From positions 3,936,719 to 4,000,718 of the forward strand of contig NC_044288.2 of assembly GCF_004027225.2 (NCBI RefSeq): 64,000 bases of DNA, written 5' to 3'. The first letter of the stretch is position 1. Each line of letters opens with the position of its first letter. This document shows, piece by piece, positions 44,645 to 55,715 of this stretch. A program made the translations under genes and the position numbers. The notes under the pieces are model-generated. The model searched no databases. It was not told the DNA's origin and saw only the letters and a list, made by a program, of their open reading frames with translations. Source of the stretch: Strigops habroptila (Eukaryota > Chordata > Aves > Psittaciformes > Psittacidae).

Positions 44645-47600
44645 GTGAGCTCAGCACGGCACGGCTCCTTCTGCCTGCCCCCCCACGCTCGGGCGGAGCG
44701 CGGCCCGGGCCCGGGTAGCGGCTGTGAGGAGAGGGAAGGACACTTCCCCCCCCTCCCCGGGTCCCCTGTGGGGCGGGCAGGGCGCTCGGGTGTCTGAGGT
44801 GATGGAGAAGGGGTGAGGACGCCTCAGTTGTCATGGCAACGGGGTGGGCAAGACGGCTGGGCCTGGGTGGAGGGAGGGCAGGATGCTTTGGTCCATGGAA
44901 GGGGGGGGGGGGGAATTGGGTTGCCATGGCAACGGGAAGGGGAGGAGGGCAAGATGCTGGAGTCCCTGCTGCAGGTACACCCATGTCCTGGCCCGCTTTG
45001 GGTGGCCCTGAGGGGTTCCCCTGCGCTCCCCAGGCTGCTCTACACCCCGGGGTGAGCACCCACCACAAGCCTTTTGGGTGGGTAGGACCCCCCTTCCCAA
45101 GCAGGAATCCACTCTTGGACCCCCACTGATCTGCACCTCGGGGTAGGGCACATGTGGTGGCATCATCCCCTGGGGGTGTCCAGCCCCCCCAAGACCCTGC
45201 ATGTTCTCACCCCTGTGCTGTTCCAGCAGCTCAGCCCTGGCTGCCTCTAGAGGGTCTGGATCCTGCTCCCCAGGACAGACAAGTGTGGATTTTCCAGGAG
45301 AAAACAAATTGCTCCTTTTGGTAGCCTTTTTTCCTCAACACTTTAAGCCTCTTGAGTGTTGGAGTCTTTACTTTTGACAAGAAACCCAGCTTGAAGTGTT
45401 GCTCAGGAAGGAGTGGGATATGGATTATTAGTATTAGCCCAGAGAGCCAGGTATTAATTTCAGTTTAGAAATGAAGAAGAGGGATTTCTTCTAAAAGTTA
45501 GTCCTTGAGCATTAAAAAAAAGGCTCATTAAGTTTTACCACTGGTTGTACTGGTAGGTGGACACACAACAGGTTTATAAGCTGAATAAAGTCCATTATTA
45601 AAACAAATGAGTGTGCATGTGTCAGTGTTTTAACCAACAGCTTCAGGCTGCATTGAAGATTGCCCGTAACTGGAATATCTGAGTGTGCTGGTTTTCAGTC
45701 CCACTGTGTATCCCTGAAAGTGGTTTTTTGGGGGGGTTAGTATTCCTGTTGCTGAGTAACCTTTCAGTAGGGGAAAAAAAACCCAAAACCAACCAAACTT
45801 TCCTACCAGATGTAGAACTGCTGAGTGATGACTGACATGGCTAATGGACTTCTTTTCTTGCTTTTATTGATAAATATCTATCAAGGACCAGCCTGATGAT
45901 GCCACCTCAGTGTTTAGAAGTCACCTGCAGGGAGGTGCTGTGGGTGCAGGAGTCGACTTTGGGGCGTGCTTGAGCAGCCCAAACTTGTGGCATCTGAAGT
46001 CTGAACGGTAACAGGTACAGAGGGGAGCAGGGCACAGCCCATCTGTATCGAAGATCCAGGAGTTCTGTGTGTGATAACACTTTTATTCCAGATCTAGAGT
46101 CCGTTTGGTGACTTCACTTGGGGGAGACAGAGTTCCAAAGTAGCAGGCAACAGAAGGAAACTCGATGTAGTTGAGTTGTTCACTTGCTCTTTGCTGCTTC
46201 TGTGGCAGATTGCTTCAGCTGTGAGTTAGAGCTCAGCCTGTATTTGTAGGATTAACTCAATGATTTAATTCCTTTTATAGCTTTATATCCTGAAGTGCTT
46301 TCATCAGGCTACTGTTGGGTTGGTTTCCTTGTACTCTCCCCACCAAAATATTTAATGCCATTAACTTCAGTTAAAGCAGTTGATATTAAAACAAAATCAC
46401 CTTGGTTTCACAACATAATGATACCCAGTGCACCCAGATGATGCTCAGGTGACCTGCTAACGAATTGGGGTTTAATTCCAGTGGAATTAAAGCAGCTTTT
46501 CAATATCTGAAGGGGGTCTACAAGGACGCAAGAGAGGGACTGTAGCAACAGGACAAGGGGGAATGTTGGAGGCTCAGTTTGGGACCATGTCCATATGCAG
46601 CAGTTGTGTACTAGGGAATTCGGAAAGCTGCCAAACCATCAACTTGGTTAGTTGCAAGGAGAGCAGGGTGGGAATTGAGTGGATCCCTCTTTGCTGGGAG
46701 CCTCCTGATCCACTCTGGAGCTGTAGGTTAAACTCAGGTGGGTGGCCACCCATGGAACCTGCATGGATTTCTGGCTCTGTTGGCTGACAGCAGCTTCAAG
46801 GTCCTTGTTGGCATGTGGAATTTGTGCTTTTGGGCTCCACATCCCAGCACCAGCCATTCATGAGCAGTGGGGGAATGCTGTAGAGGTGGGTCGTGAGCTG
46901 GTGTGGGGAGGAGGACCCAGCTGGGATGATCCAGTGGGGCTCAAGAGTGATGCAGGTGAGGGAGGAGGAAGATGAGGGTCTGCCTTTGATTTCAGGTATT
47001 GAGCAGTTTTAGGAAATCACATTTTTTTTCCTTTCACTTCAAATTTAAAACCCCCCAAATCTCACCTTTTAGGAGGTTCAGTCTATTGGCATTGTTTGGG
47101 ATGAAGACATGCTCCTGTAGCTTTTCCCTTGTCTGAGGCATGAGCAGAAAATGGTGTAGCTTCACATTACCTGCAGTAAATTGCATTGGCATTTTTAGAA
47201 AGTAATTTTATGCCACATATGAAGTAGTAATAGTAGACATTTAAAAGAAGATTTACTTGCACTGCTGTCATATAACAGCAGGTTCAGATTGCTATAGTTA
47301 AGGCTATGTCAGCAGTTGTGGCTTTCTGTGGTGTAAAACCGCTTCTGACGGCTTTTGAGTTGCGTTTTTTAGCTCATACAGTGCAATATTATACATATTT
47401 AACAGGTGGGTCAGTGTTGCTTTCATGTGTGAGTGATGTGGGGAGTGACTTTTAGCATTCTTCGAGTGCAGTCACCTCAAGGTTTGTGTGAGCTTGTTTG
47501 TCTTAAAAAGAACTTGGAAGTTTCTTCTTGTAACTTTGGCTTTTTCCTTTTCCATCAGAGTAAGATCTTATTCCAGGGCTACTTGCATCTTACATATTTA

Positions 47601-50600
47601 ATTGCTGGAGTGGGGCCAGAGAAGGGAATGGAGCTGGTGCAGGGCCTGGAGCACAAGGGTGATGAGGAACAGCTGAGGGACCTGGGGGGGTTTAGTCTGG
47701 AGAAGAGAAGGCTCAGGGGGGACCTGATCGCTCTCTGCAACTGCCTGACAGGAGGATGGAGCCAGGAGGGGGCTGGTCTCTGCTCCCAAGGAACAAGGGA
47801 TGGGACAAGAGGAAACGGCCTCAAGCTGCACCAGGGGAGGGTTAGATGGAGCTGAGGAACAATTCCTTCCCCAGAGGGTGCTCAGGCATTGGAACAGGCT
47901 GCCCAGGGCAGTGCTGGAGTCACCATCCCTGCAAGTGTTCACACCCCGTGTAGCCGAGGCCTCAGTGCCATGGGTTAGTGGTGGCCTTGGCAGTGCTGGG
48001 AACGGTTGGACTTGATGATCTTAAAGGTCTTTTCCAACCTGGTTGATTCCCTGATTCTATATCCCCAGGTGAAAAAAACTGTAAGGGTAAATGGTAAACA
48101 TTCCTTTTTGGAATGAGTGAAGAGAGGAAAAACGTTAATGTTTTCCATTGCAGTTTTGCCAGACCCAGTCCTGTCGAGGGAGAACCATCTTGGGAGCAAA
48201 TTCCCATTGGAATTTGGTGCCAGCCCGCTGGTGCTGGGCACTGAGGCGTTGCCGGGGGTACCATACTTTGGGGTGACCAACAAACAACTTCTGGGAAGAC
48301 CAAGTTCCATGCTGTGCTCTGAGCACATTCAGCTATTCCCCCATTATTCCAGCTTCAAATATCTCTGCCGTTATTGTCTTGCAAGTGCTGGTGGTACCAG
48401 GCACTTCACCCGTCAGTGATTGCTGTTCGGGTGAGATCTCATTTAAACCTTTGCGCTCGCTGGCTCTATTTTTGGAATGGAAGGGGAGAAAGTCGCAATT
48501 GGAATGGTTTTATAATGACTGTGATTGTTTCAGTTGTTATAAATCAATCACTCTTTCTTTCCATGAAGCTACGGCGCTTGCATGCGAAAGCAGCCATTTA
48601 TTTGAGGTGTTGAGAGACGTTCTGAAGTGTTTCGTTAATGCAGGTGCCGTTACACAGCAGCGTTGGTAAGGCTGTGGTTGGGGGAGGTGGTGAGAAAGCT
48701 GAGAAATGGAATGACCTAAAAGAGGAGGCCGGGGGTTGTTCTGGGTTATTTAAAACACCAGCACTCACCAAAGTTCCCTCCTGTGGCTTGCTAAGACCCG
48801 AGTTCAGGATGATGGGTTCACCTACAGCAGCTGAAAAGAGGCTGTGATGGGGCTGCAGCATCCTTGGCTGTTGCTTGGGGGACTCTGGGATCCAGTGTGA
48901 CCGGAGGAGAAAGGATTTCAGCTGCAGGTAGACTCTGAACTCCAATAAGCAGCACTCTGCTTTCTGTCCTCTTCCTCTGATCCATCGGGATGACATTACA
49001 CAATGCTGGGGTTTGAAGAGGTGTTTAATTCTTGTCAGGTTAGAAAGCAGCAGCCTTGAGTTTTGCTTCGGTGCTGCTGTGAATTTGTTTTGCAGCCATA
49101 AGCAAGTCACCAGCTTGTCCCTTAGCACCAGGGGAAGTAACTTTAAAACCCTGTGTTTGGTCTTTTAGGGTCTCTCGCCAGCAGGGATCAGGCCCTTGCA
49201 GCAGCCTGGCATTGGCCTTCATGTCTGTAGCACCTCTGAAGGTCAAACCGACATTAACTTCCCAGGCAGGCAGTGCTCTGCAAGCCTTTCTCTCTGTCTC
49301 GTGTTTGTTTTTGGCAAAGGAAACTGATGCCAAAATGTTCATTTGAATATTGAAAGGAAGCATTAACTCTTCTGTTCAGTTTGTAGCCTTCCTCTTGCAC
49401 TTGACTGTGGCTTCCAAGCCCTGAGCGAGGCTCAAACACAAAACTCTGTCTATTCTTCTCTGGACCTGCACTGCCCTTCAAGGCTCTTGGCTGCAGGTGG
49501 ACTCTTCTTTTGCCCACGGAACTTGTTTCTCATGTTGCTGGATTTTTGTTCATGTTGCTGGATTTTAAGTCCCTTAACACGGTTTGGACTCTCCATGCTC
49601 TCCGAGATGCTAGGACATTGGAAATGCAGCAGGCATAAACCACTTTGGCAACAGTACATAGGAAGCTGAAAGTAGTATTGGAGGGTGGAAGATCTGGCCT
49701 GTTGCATGAGCACGTTGCTTTCCTTCCCCAAACCATCAGTACTGTCCAGAGACAAGAAGATGATTAAAACAAAACCTCTTTTCCTGACCTGCCTTTGTAT
49801 GTTCTTTCTTGCTGGACCTTTCATGCAGGGTGTACAGACCATTTCTGTTTGTGGAGATGAACAAATAATCCCATTTGAAGAGTAGGAATTAAGGTAACTT
49901 CCTAATAGAATCAGGAATGAACCCAGGGCTTTTCAAAAATCAGGATAAATGCTAATCCATGGAGACTGTGATGTCCATGAAATGCCAAGGTAGCCTTCAG
50001 GAGGTTACAACCAATGCTCACCTGAAGGACAGCACAAAGAGAGGGACGCTCTTGGCACTCAGCAGAAACCTGTTGTGGGATGTTCTTGAGCACAGATACC
50101 TCAGGGTCAGTTCTTGAGTGATTCTTTTCCTCTCTTCTCTCTAGGTACGGCTTTGTTGAGTTTGATGATCTCCGGGATGCGGATGATGCTGTTTATGAGC
50201 TCAATGGTAAAGATCTCTGTGGGGAGAGAGTGATCGTGGAGCATGCCCGAGGCCCGCGGCGCGACAGCAGTTACGGTTCTGGACGCAGTAAGCACTAACA
50301 TGCATTTGTATCCGTGCCTTCTTTTAAATAAAACATTCTTTTTTTTGCTCTTTTTTTTTCCCCTTTTTTTAAGTAATTTTAAAAGAAAATGCTATCAAGT
50401 TGTGACTAGTGTTCTGTAACTGTAAATGTAACTGTCGATCGCAATATTTATTAACTTGTTTGTTGTATTAAATGATTTTAATGGATAACTTAATAAAACA
50501 GTTTCTCGTACCATTTTTTTTTTTTATTATTATCATTTCGTTTTAACTATTTGAATGGTTTATTTGCACTGTGATGTTTAACATAGTTTAACAAAGACCT

Positions 50601-53600
50601 CAATGTTTTAATTGAAAGAGTCCTTTGAGGCTAAGATGACTGCCCGTTCCATTTGCTGGCCTTGGGTTACCTTTCCATGAGTGGCTCTTTGACCTTTGTG
50701 GCCCTTTTGACGACCGCAAGCTTTTCCCATTAGACCTGGGTGGTGAGGATCCCAAGGGTTAGAGACAGATGAGATTAATCTGAAATAGGTGCCTGAAAAG
50801 CTTTATTCATGTCAGATATTCAGAAAGCCTTTAAGCAATGTAAGTAACCTGAGTAAACTGGCTTCATTCAGTTGCTTCTTTCCAACTGTTCTCAAAATTA
50901 ACTTTAAACTTAATTGCATGTTCCTCGTAGCGTAATTCTAATGATGTGCCTTGTTTTAATAGTGTGCTTGTAGTAAGCTTTTCTTTATGCTTTGGGTCTA
51001 CGTAATGTTTGCTCCAAGGGGGGATGGAATTTAGACTTGGGGATGGGGGGGAGCTTTAATGTCTTTGCAAACATATGGGGCAGAAAAGTCTGTGTGTGGA
51101 TGTAGAGCGAGCGCTCCATTGCCCCAGTTGAAGTACTGCTGTCTGCTTGTCACCTCCTAAAGGTGGATATGGTTATAGAAGAAGCGGAAGAGATAAGTAC
51201 GGTCCTCCCACCCGTACAGAATACAGATTGATTGTGGAAAATTTGTCAAGCCGCTGCAGTTGGCAAGACCTTAAGGTATGGGGCCCCTTTCTTTACCCTC
51301 TCGCTAGTAAAAAGCACAAAGGGTAAAAAAGTGAGTGTCTGTTTCAACAAGGAAAACGTATACACTCGTGTTCTTTAACTTGGCAGTATGTGCTCACACA
51401 CATACAAGTAGATTTGGGAAGCAATACACACCTTAAGTCAATATGGAAGTGTATTTGCATCTGTGAAATCATGAATGCAATGTCAGGACTTGCACCTACA
51501 GACTTAATGTCTGGACAGTGGGAGAATAACTCTTTTCCTTACCCCAAACCAGCATCACGTACAGATGTGTTTTATCTTTAAGCCCTGTCAAAACAGACTT
51601 TAATCACAGCCAGCGGTAGGATTCAGTAGAGATGGAGGAGTTTGTCACTTTGGATTTTCCTCATCAACTTGTAAGGTGCTAGAGCTGTTTGGGAACGATA
51701 GCATCGTTCTTGCACAGCCTCTGTTAAGAATTTCCACACCATGTAAAGGGAGTTTCAGGGAAAGGATGCTTCCAGAAGGAGCAACTGGGCAAAGCCTCTG
51801 CCAAAAGCTAGTATTTTCTGAAGTCCAGAGGAGTGGAAGGGGATTATCAGCAGCGTTGGGTAACACTGTGTAGGCCACAGTACCTCTGAGTACGCTGGAG
51901 GTGAAGTATTGATTTATCTACATCGTGGATTGAGGGAGCAGAGTTCTAATAGTAGGTGCAAAAAGGTATTTTGTCCTTATCAAACTTAGCATAGTTATTT
52001 CCTTATCAAACACAGCAGCAATGGTTAAAAGCACTTGTTCTTACGGGAACGCTTTCTTTTATGGTTCTCTTTTAAGGATGTGTAAAACTTGTTCTAAACT
52101 AACTTTGACGTAGTAGAAACTGGTCTGTAATTGAATATGTAACTCTAGTTCAGGTATGTACTGAGATTCTTCAAATGTCTTTTGTTGTTAATGCTTCACA
52201 CCATCAGTAGCTTGTCTTTGCTTCTGGTATTAAAAATTGTAAGTAGAGCATGGCATGATTAATCCTCTACTGGATGCACTGCTTTGGGGTTTGAATAGCT
52301 TTCATTTCAGTGGACTTCAGCTGGGAGTAGCTGGGTCGAAACCAGACGGAGCTGGAGTTCTGTGCCCTGATGCCATCGCAGCCAAAGCCTGCAGTGGCTG
52401 AGGGCTTGCTCAAAGCAGGGCAGAATGGCCCTCCCTGCTAACCAGAGGTGTTTCGTGAGGGGAAACAGGGAAGCCAGGAAGCATGAAGTGGGAAAATGAA
52501 TTTTTACTTACTGGAGGGTTCTTCTGGCAGAATGAGACGTTACCCAAGTGGAGGACAAAGGGAAGTCTGCTTGCCTGTAGTCTTCTTGCCTCTTCATATT
52601 CAACCTTTATCACCTCTCCCAAGTTACCTTTGAAAACATGATTTACAGAGCAAGCATTTGATATCCTTAATTTGATATTCTTTTTAATTTGAAACTCATA
52701 GTCCAGAGCTTATTTGATATAAGACTCGAGATGGAAGACCTTAAGTTACTGTTTGGCTCCAAATTATCACCACCTTGGTTCTAATCACACACACAAGTGT
52801 GTTACTTGGCTTGCTCAGAATCCTTGGCACTGCAAATGCTGTTTGGTTAAAGCCCTTTGCTGCCATTGCTGTAAACAGAAGAGGCCCAGTGAACCTCATT
52901 GTAGGAATGAACAGGGTCAGCCTGGAAGCCTGGCTCTGGATTTGAGGCAATGGTTATTCTGTCCTCTTCCTCTAGGATTATATGCGTCAGGCAGGGGAAG
53001 TGACATATGCAGATGCACACAAAGGAAGGAAAAATGAAGGTGTGATTGAGTTCAAATCCTATTCTGACATGAAAAGAGCCCTTGAAAAGCTGGACGGGAC
53101 AGAAGTAAATGGCAGAAAGATTAGATTAGTGGAAGACAGACCTGGATCGAGACGGCGCCGCTCTTACTCCAGGAGCCGAAGCCATTCGAGGTATGTGTCT
53201 AATGTAGCTCAGGCTGAATTTAGGTGCATTGACATGAACGTGCAGCAGGTCCCAGAACACCTTGGAAGTGTTCAGAGTTCTCAATAAATCTAGATTTTGA
53301 GAACATATTAGTTACCTGTCAGTAACCAAGGGACAGGAGGCCTCTGCTCAGCGGTGTCTCCCTTGGTGAATGTATCTGCTGGCTACAGTGTGCTGCTCTC
53401 CCTCCCCAACTCCATCAAGCCCATAGTCCTTGCTGTCTGGCAGGAGAAGGCTGTGTGGCAGGTGGAGCTGTGCATACAGGATGAGACAGAAGGTGCTTTT
53501 AACACTTAGGCTCTGAGCATTGTGTTCTGCTGTAAGCACCAGGACTAAGTTCTTTCTCAGCTCGGATCCCCCCACCTATTCCCTGTTAGTTAGAGGTTAG

Positions 53601-55066
53601 GTGATTGTTGTCTGATGGAGAGAACTGCTGCAGCACACAACCCCAAGTATTTCCCCTTTTCCATTCTGGGGTAGAACTTGTTGTTGCAAGAAAACTTGGG
53701 CAGACTTCTTCTGTTCACAGAACAGCTTGCTTAGGAAAGCAGAACCTGAAGGCAAAGCCTTGTCCTAGCATCTCACTGGATTCAAACTCTGGGAAAATGA
53801 GTCGTGCTTCCGTATCTTAAATAAGGTTGCACGTTTTCTTCCAGATGAGCAACCCTGCTCACTTCCAGATGTAGCAGTAGAGAGGAGGGTGCTCTAGGTT
53901 TGTAACTTTATTGCGTGGCAATCTCACCATTCAGCTGCTTGAAAGATGCTTTAATGCTGTGGGGTTTTACCCACAGGGGACCAGGGGATCAGCAGCTCTC
54001 TGGGGGCATGTGCTAATGTTGAGCTGATTGATTTTGTTCCAGGTCTCGCTCGCGAAGCAGACACTCTCATAAGAGCAGGAGCCACAGTGCCAGTAGCAGT
54101 CGCTCCAAGAGTAGATCAAGATCCAGGTATGTCTTTGTGTTGGAAGAAACGGGGGTTACCCACTTAAATGAGAAGCATCATCCTGAATCTCCAGTAGGAA
54201 TGTTGTTTGCCTTTCTCTACCATATTATGCACACTAAGTGCTAGTCAAGTCCAAGACACACTAAAGTGGATCTCCCCGTTGCTTTCAGGTCTGTGTCCCG
54301 TTCCAGAAGCAAGAGCCATAGTCGAAGCAAGAGCCATAGCAGAGGCCAAAAAGAGAAAAGCAGAACTCCAAGTAAAGAGGATAAAAGTAGGAGCCGCAGC
54401 AGGAGTGCAGAGAAATCCCGAAACAAAAGTAAAGATAAATCTGAGAGCACTCTCCATAACAGTGATGAGAAAGCAAAGAGCAGGAGCTGCAGCAAGGAAA
54501 AGAGCAGGAGCAGGAGTAAGGACAGGGGGGAGCTGAGGGAGAGCATGAGGAGCAGGAGCAAGGAGAAGAGTAGAAGCAAGGACAGGGAGAAGAGCATCAG
54601 CAAGGCTAGAAGCAGGAGCAAGAGCAGGGACGAGAGTAGGAGCAGGAGCCACAGTAAGGATAAGAGGAAAAATAGGAAGAGAAGCAGGGATAACAGCAGG
54701 AGTAGAAGCAGGAGCCGCAGCAAGTGTGAGAAAAGCAAGAGGCGCAGCAAGCGAGACAGCAAACCAAGTAGCAAGAAGAAAAGGAAGGACGGCCACGAGC
54801 GGTCCAGGTCAGCCTCCAAAGAGAAGGAGCATCTAAAAGCAGAGCCTGACAAAAAGGAGGCGAAAGTTGGGGGTGAGGATGCAGCCACGTGTCCGGTGTC
54901 TCGCTCCAGGTCTAGGTCCATTTCCAAGTCAAAATTAAATGTCACATCAGATTCTCGTTCCAGGTCTAAATCTGTTTCAAAGCCTAAGTCCCACTCCAAG
55001 TCTAGATCTAGGTCTGCCTCTGGGTCACATTCCCGATCACAGTCACGGTCTCGCTCCACATCCTAA
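44538..55066 (+). CDS. SRSF4: SRSF4, serine/arginine-rich splicing factor 4 (6 coding exons, 479 aa)
   Basis: SRSF4 (SRp75) is a nuclear SR protein. It binds exonic enhancers and promotes spliceosome assembly; its RS domain is phosphorylated and mediates protein contacts. Six exons join in frame to 1,440 nt: 44538-44644, 50145-50287, 51163-51275, 52976-53190, 54043-54126, 54289-55066. RRM1 (residues 2-72) has RNP2 VYIGRL and RNP1 YGFVEF. A Gly/Arg/Tyr linker leads to the pseudo-RRM2 (about 104-177) with the invariant SWQDLKD (116-122). The RS domain runs from about 179 to the end with dozens of SR/RS/SK dipeptides. The N-terminal 83 residues are essentially identical to mammalian SRSF4; the RS domain is 15 residues shorter overall (479 versus 494) and more divergent. 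The start is fixed by [16 protein letters not shown] lies upstream on the same strand, as in mammals. Confidence 0.97.
44901..44913 (+). repeat. G13 homopolymer
   Basis: An uninterrupted run of 13 G within SRSF4 intron 1, 257 bp after the donor; prone to length polymorphism and sequencing error. Confidence 0.9.
46496..46560 (+). mobile_element. CR1 LINE internal scrap
   Basis: TATCTGAAGGGGGTCTACAA and the following ACAGGACAAGGGG match the internal CR1 segment seen at 33.4 kb. Confidence 0.65.
47604..48060 (+). mobile_element. CR1 LINE 3' region, second subfamily, SRSF4 intron 1
   Basis: About 455 bp, forward. It shares the GCCATGGGTTAGTGGTGGCC tail with the copy at 15.3 kb and ends CCCTGATTCTATA. 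Confidence 0.9.
50145..50287 (+). CDS. SRSF4: SRSF4 exon 2 (second half of RRM1)
   Basis: It encodes residues 36-84: RNP1 [30 protein letters not shown] and the start of the glycine-rich linker. The acceptor has a strong pyrimidine tract ending TCTCTAG; the donor is GTAAGC. Confidence 0.97.
50734..50839 (+). other. SRSF4: Candidate SRSF4 poison exon in intron 2
   Basis: The segment is preceded by a pyrimidine-rich acceptor (CTTTTCCCATTAG) and followed by a perfect GTAAGT donor at 50840-50845. If spliced between exons 2 and 3, the SRSF4 frame meets TAG at 50760-50762 after nine codons, which would trigger nonsense-mediated decay. SR-protein genes as a family carry conserved poison cassettes that autoregulate their level; this is the natural candidate here. 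A weaker internal donor (GTGCCT at 50789) is also possible. Exon use is inferred. Confidence 0.5.
51163..51275 (+). CDS. SRSF4: SRSF4 exon 3 (linker and start of RRM2)
   Basis: It encodes residues 84-121: [20 protein letters not shown], then [16 protein letters not shown]. The SWQDLKD heptad is the RNA-contacting helix of the SR-protein pseudo-RRM. The acceptor is CCTAAAG, with a weak pyrimidine tract; the donor is GTATGG. Confidence 0.97.
51276..52975 (+). other. SRSF4: SRSF4 intron 3
   Basis: A 1.7-kb AT-richer intron with normal splice ends. No repeat, RNA gene or extra exon was recognised. Confidence 0.8.
52976..53190 (+). CDS. SRSF4: SRSF4 exon 4 (rest of RRM2, start of RS)
   Basis: It encodes residues 122-193: the remainder of the pseudo-RRM ([34 protein letters not shown]) and the first RS dipeptides. 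The acceptor is CTCTAG and the donor GTATGT. Reading through the donor adds about 31 residues before a stop, so intron 4 retention would truncate the RS domain. Confidence 0.97.
53191..54288 (+). other. SRSF4: SRSF4 introns 4 and 5 (around exon 5)
   Basis: Intron 4 (53191-54042) and intron 5 (54127-54288) have GT/AG ends and no recognised element. Intron 5 is only 162 nt, so its retention is plausible. Confidence 0.8.
54043..54126 (+). CDS. SRSF4: SRSF4 exon 5 (RS domain)
   Basis: It encodes residues 193-221, all Ser/Arg/His/Lys-rich. The acceptor is TTGTTCCAG and the donor GTATGT. Confidence 0.95.
54289..55066 (+). CDS. SRSF4: SRSF4 exon 6 (RS domain and stop)
   Basis: It encodes residues 221-479, a long low-complexity RS domain with interspersed [11 protein letters not shown] and lysine-rich [11 protein letters not shown] segments, ending RSRSTS and TAA. 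Purine-rich AGSAGG-type codons in 54480-54740 could act as exonic splicing enhancers. The acceptor is GCTTTCAG. Confidence 0.96.
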
Positions 55067-55715
55067 CCTTGCTGCACCCACACTTGGACCGGCTGGAGGA
55101 GTCTTTTGTACATGTGTAGTAGTCGTAGCTCAAGTGATTGAAGTAGAAAACACGTCGATGCTGTATATTTTCAAGAGCCCTGGTGGGATGTCTCATTGTT
55201 CACGCAGTGCTCCCTCCCTGCAGTGCTCACTGGTGCAAGGCTGCTCATTTCTCTACCCTAGAGAAAGCTGCTCTTTAAATCTAACTCTTCTAGAGCACCC
55301 AAATTACCCTGTTTTTCCAGGAAGAGCCTTGCAGGGGATGAGCATCGCCCCTTGGTGGGTATAGGGGGTTGCAGTGCTGACTGATAGGTAGGTATGATGG
55401 CCTCAGCAGTCTTTGCCCTTGAACTGATGCCCTTTGGTGTACACCATTTAGTGGAAGTGCTAAGTCTTAAGTTTCATACTACTTTTGTTCCCTATTTTTT
55501 GGACTTCAAGTTGTGAATAGCACAGTCAAAAGGGGGGTGGGTGGGGGGAAAATAAAAGAGGTACTTGCAGAAATCCATAGGGAAAAGTAGAATTCCGTAT
55601 TGTGGCAATATCCTTGTTTTGTATTATTTTTTTATTTTATGTTTTTTTCCCTGTCTTGCAAAGTACAGTGATTCCTGTTTCCATGAAATTTGAATAAAGA
55701 CTATTTTTGCTTGAT
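55067..55715 (+). other. SRSF4: SRSF4 3' UTR
   Basis: About 650 nt from the stop codon to just past the AATAAA at 55693-55698. An earlier AATAAA-containing stretch near 55550 may be an alternative site. The cleavage point is estimated. Confidence 0.75.
55693..55698 (+). terminator. SRSF4: SRSF4 polyadenylation signal AATAAA
   Basis: This is a canonical hexamer with a strong GU-rich region (repeated TGGTGGTGG) 25-50 nt downstream, the expected arrangement for efficient 3' end formation. Confidence 0.8.

Larger units (their letters stand above)
44645..50144 (+). other. SRSF4: SRSF4 intron 1
   Basis: A 5.5-kb intron. It holds a 13-base G run (44901-44913), a small CR1 fragment (46496-46560) and a longer CR1 of a different subfamily (47604-48060). 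The stretch 48.1-50.1 kb has no recognised element. No coding exon was seen. Confidence 0.8.

Noticed and set aside
48598-49842. Several minus-strand frames of 80-180 codons in SRSF4 intron 1
   Set aside because: I saw no domain or family resemblance and no splice or start context; considered a processed pseudogene but could not support it.
54241-55059. Leucine-rich 272-codon frame antisense to SRSF4 exon 6
   Set aside because: It is the complement of RS-domain codons (AGC/AGG/AAG), a known artefact of arginine/serine-rich genes.
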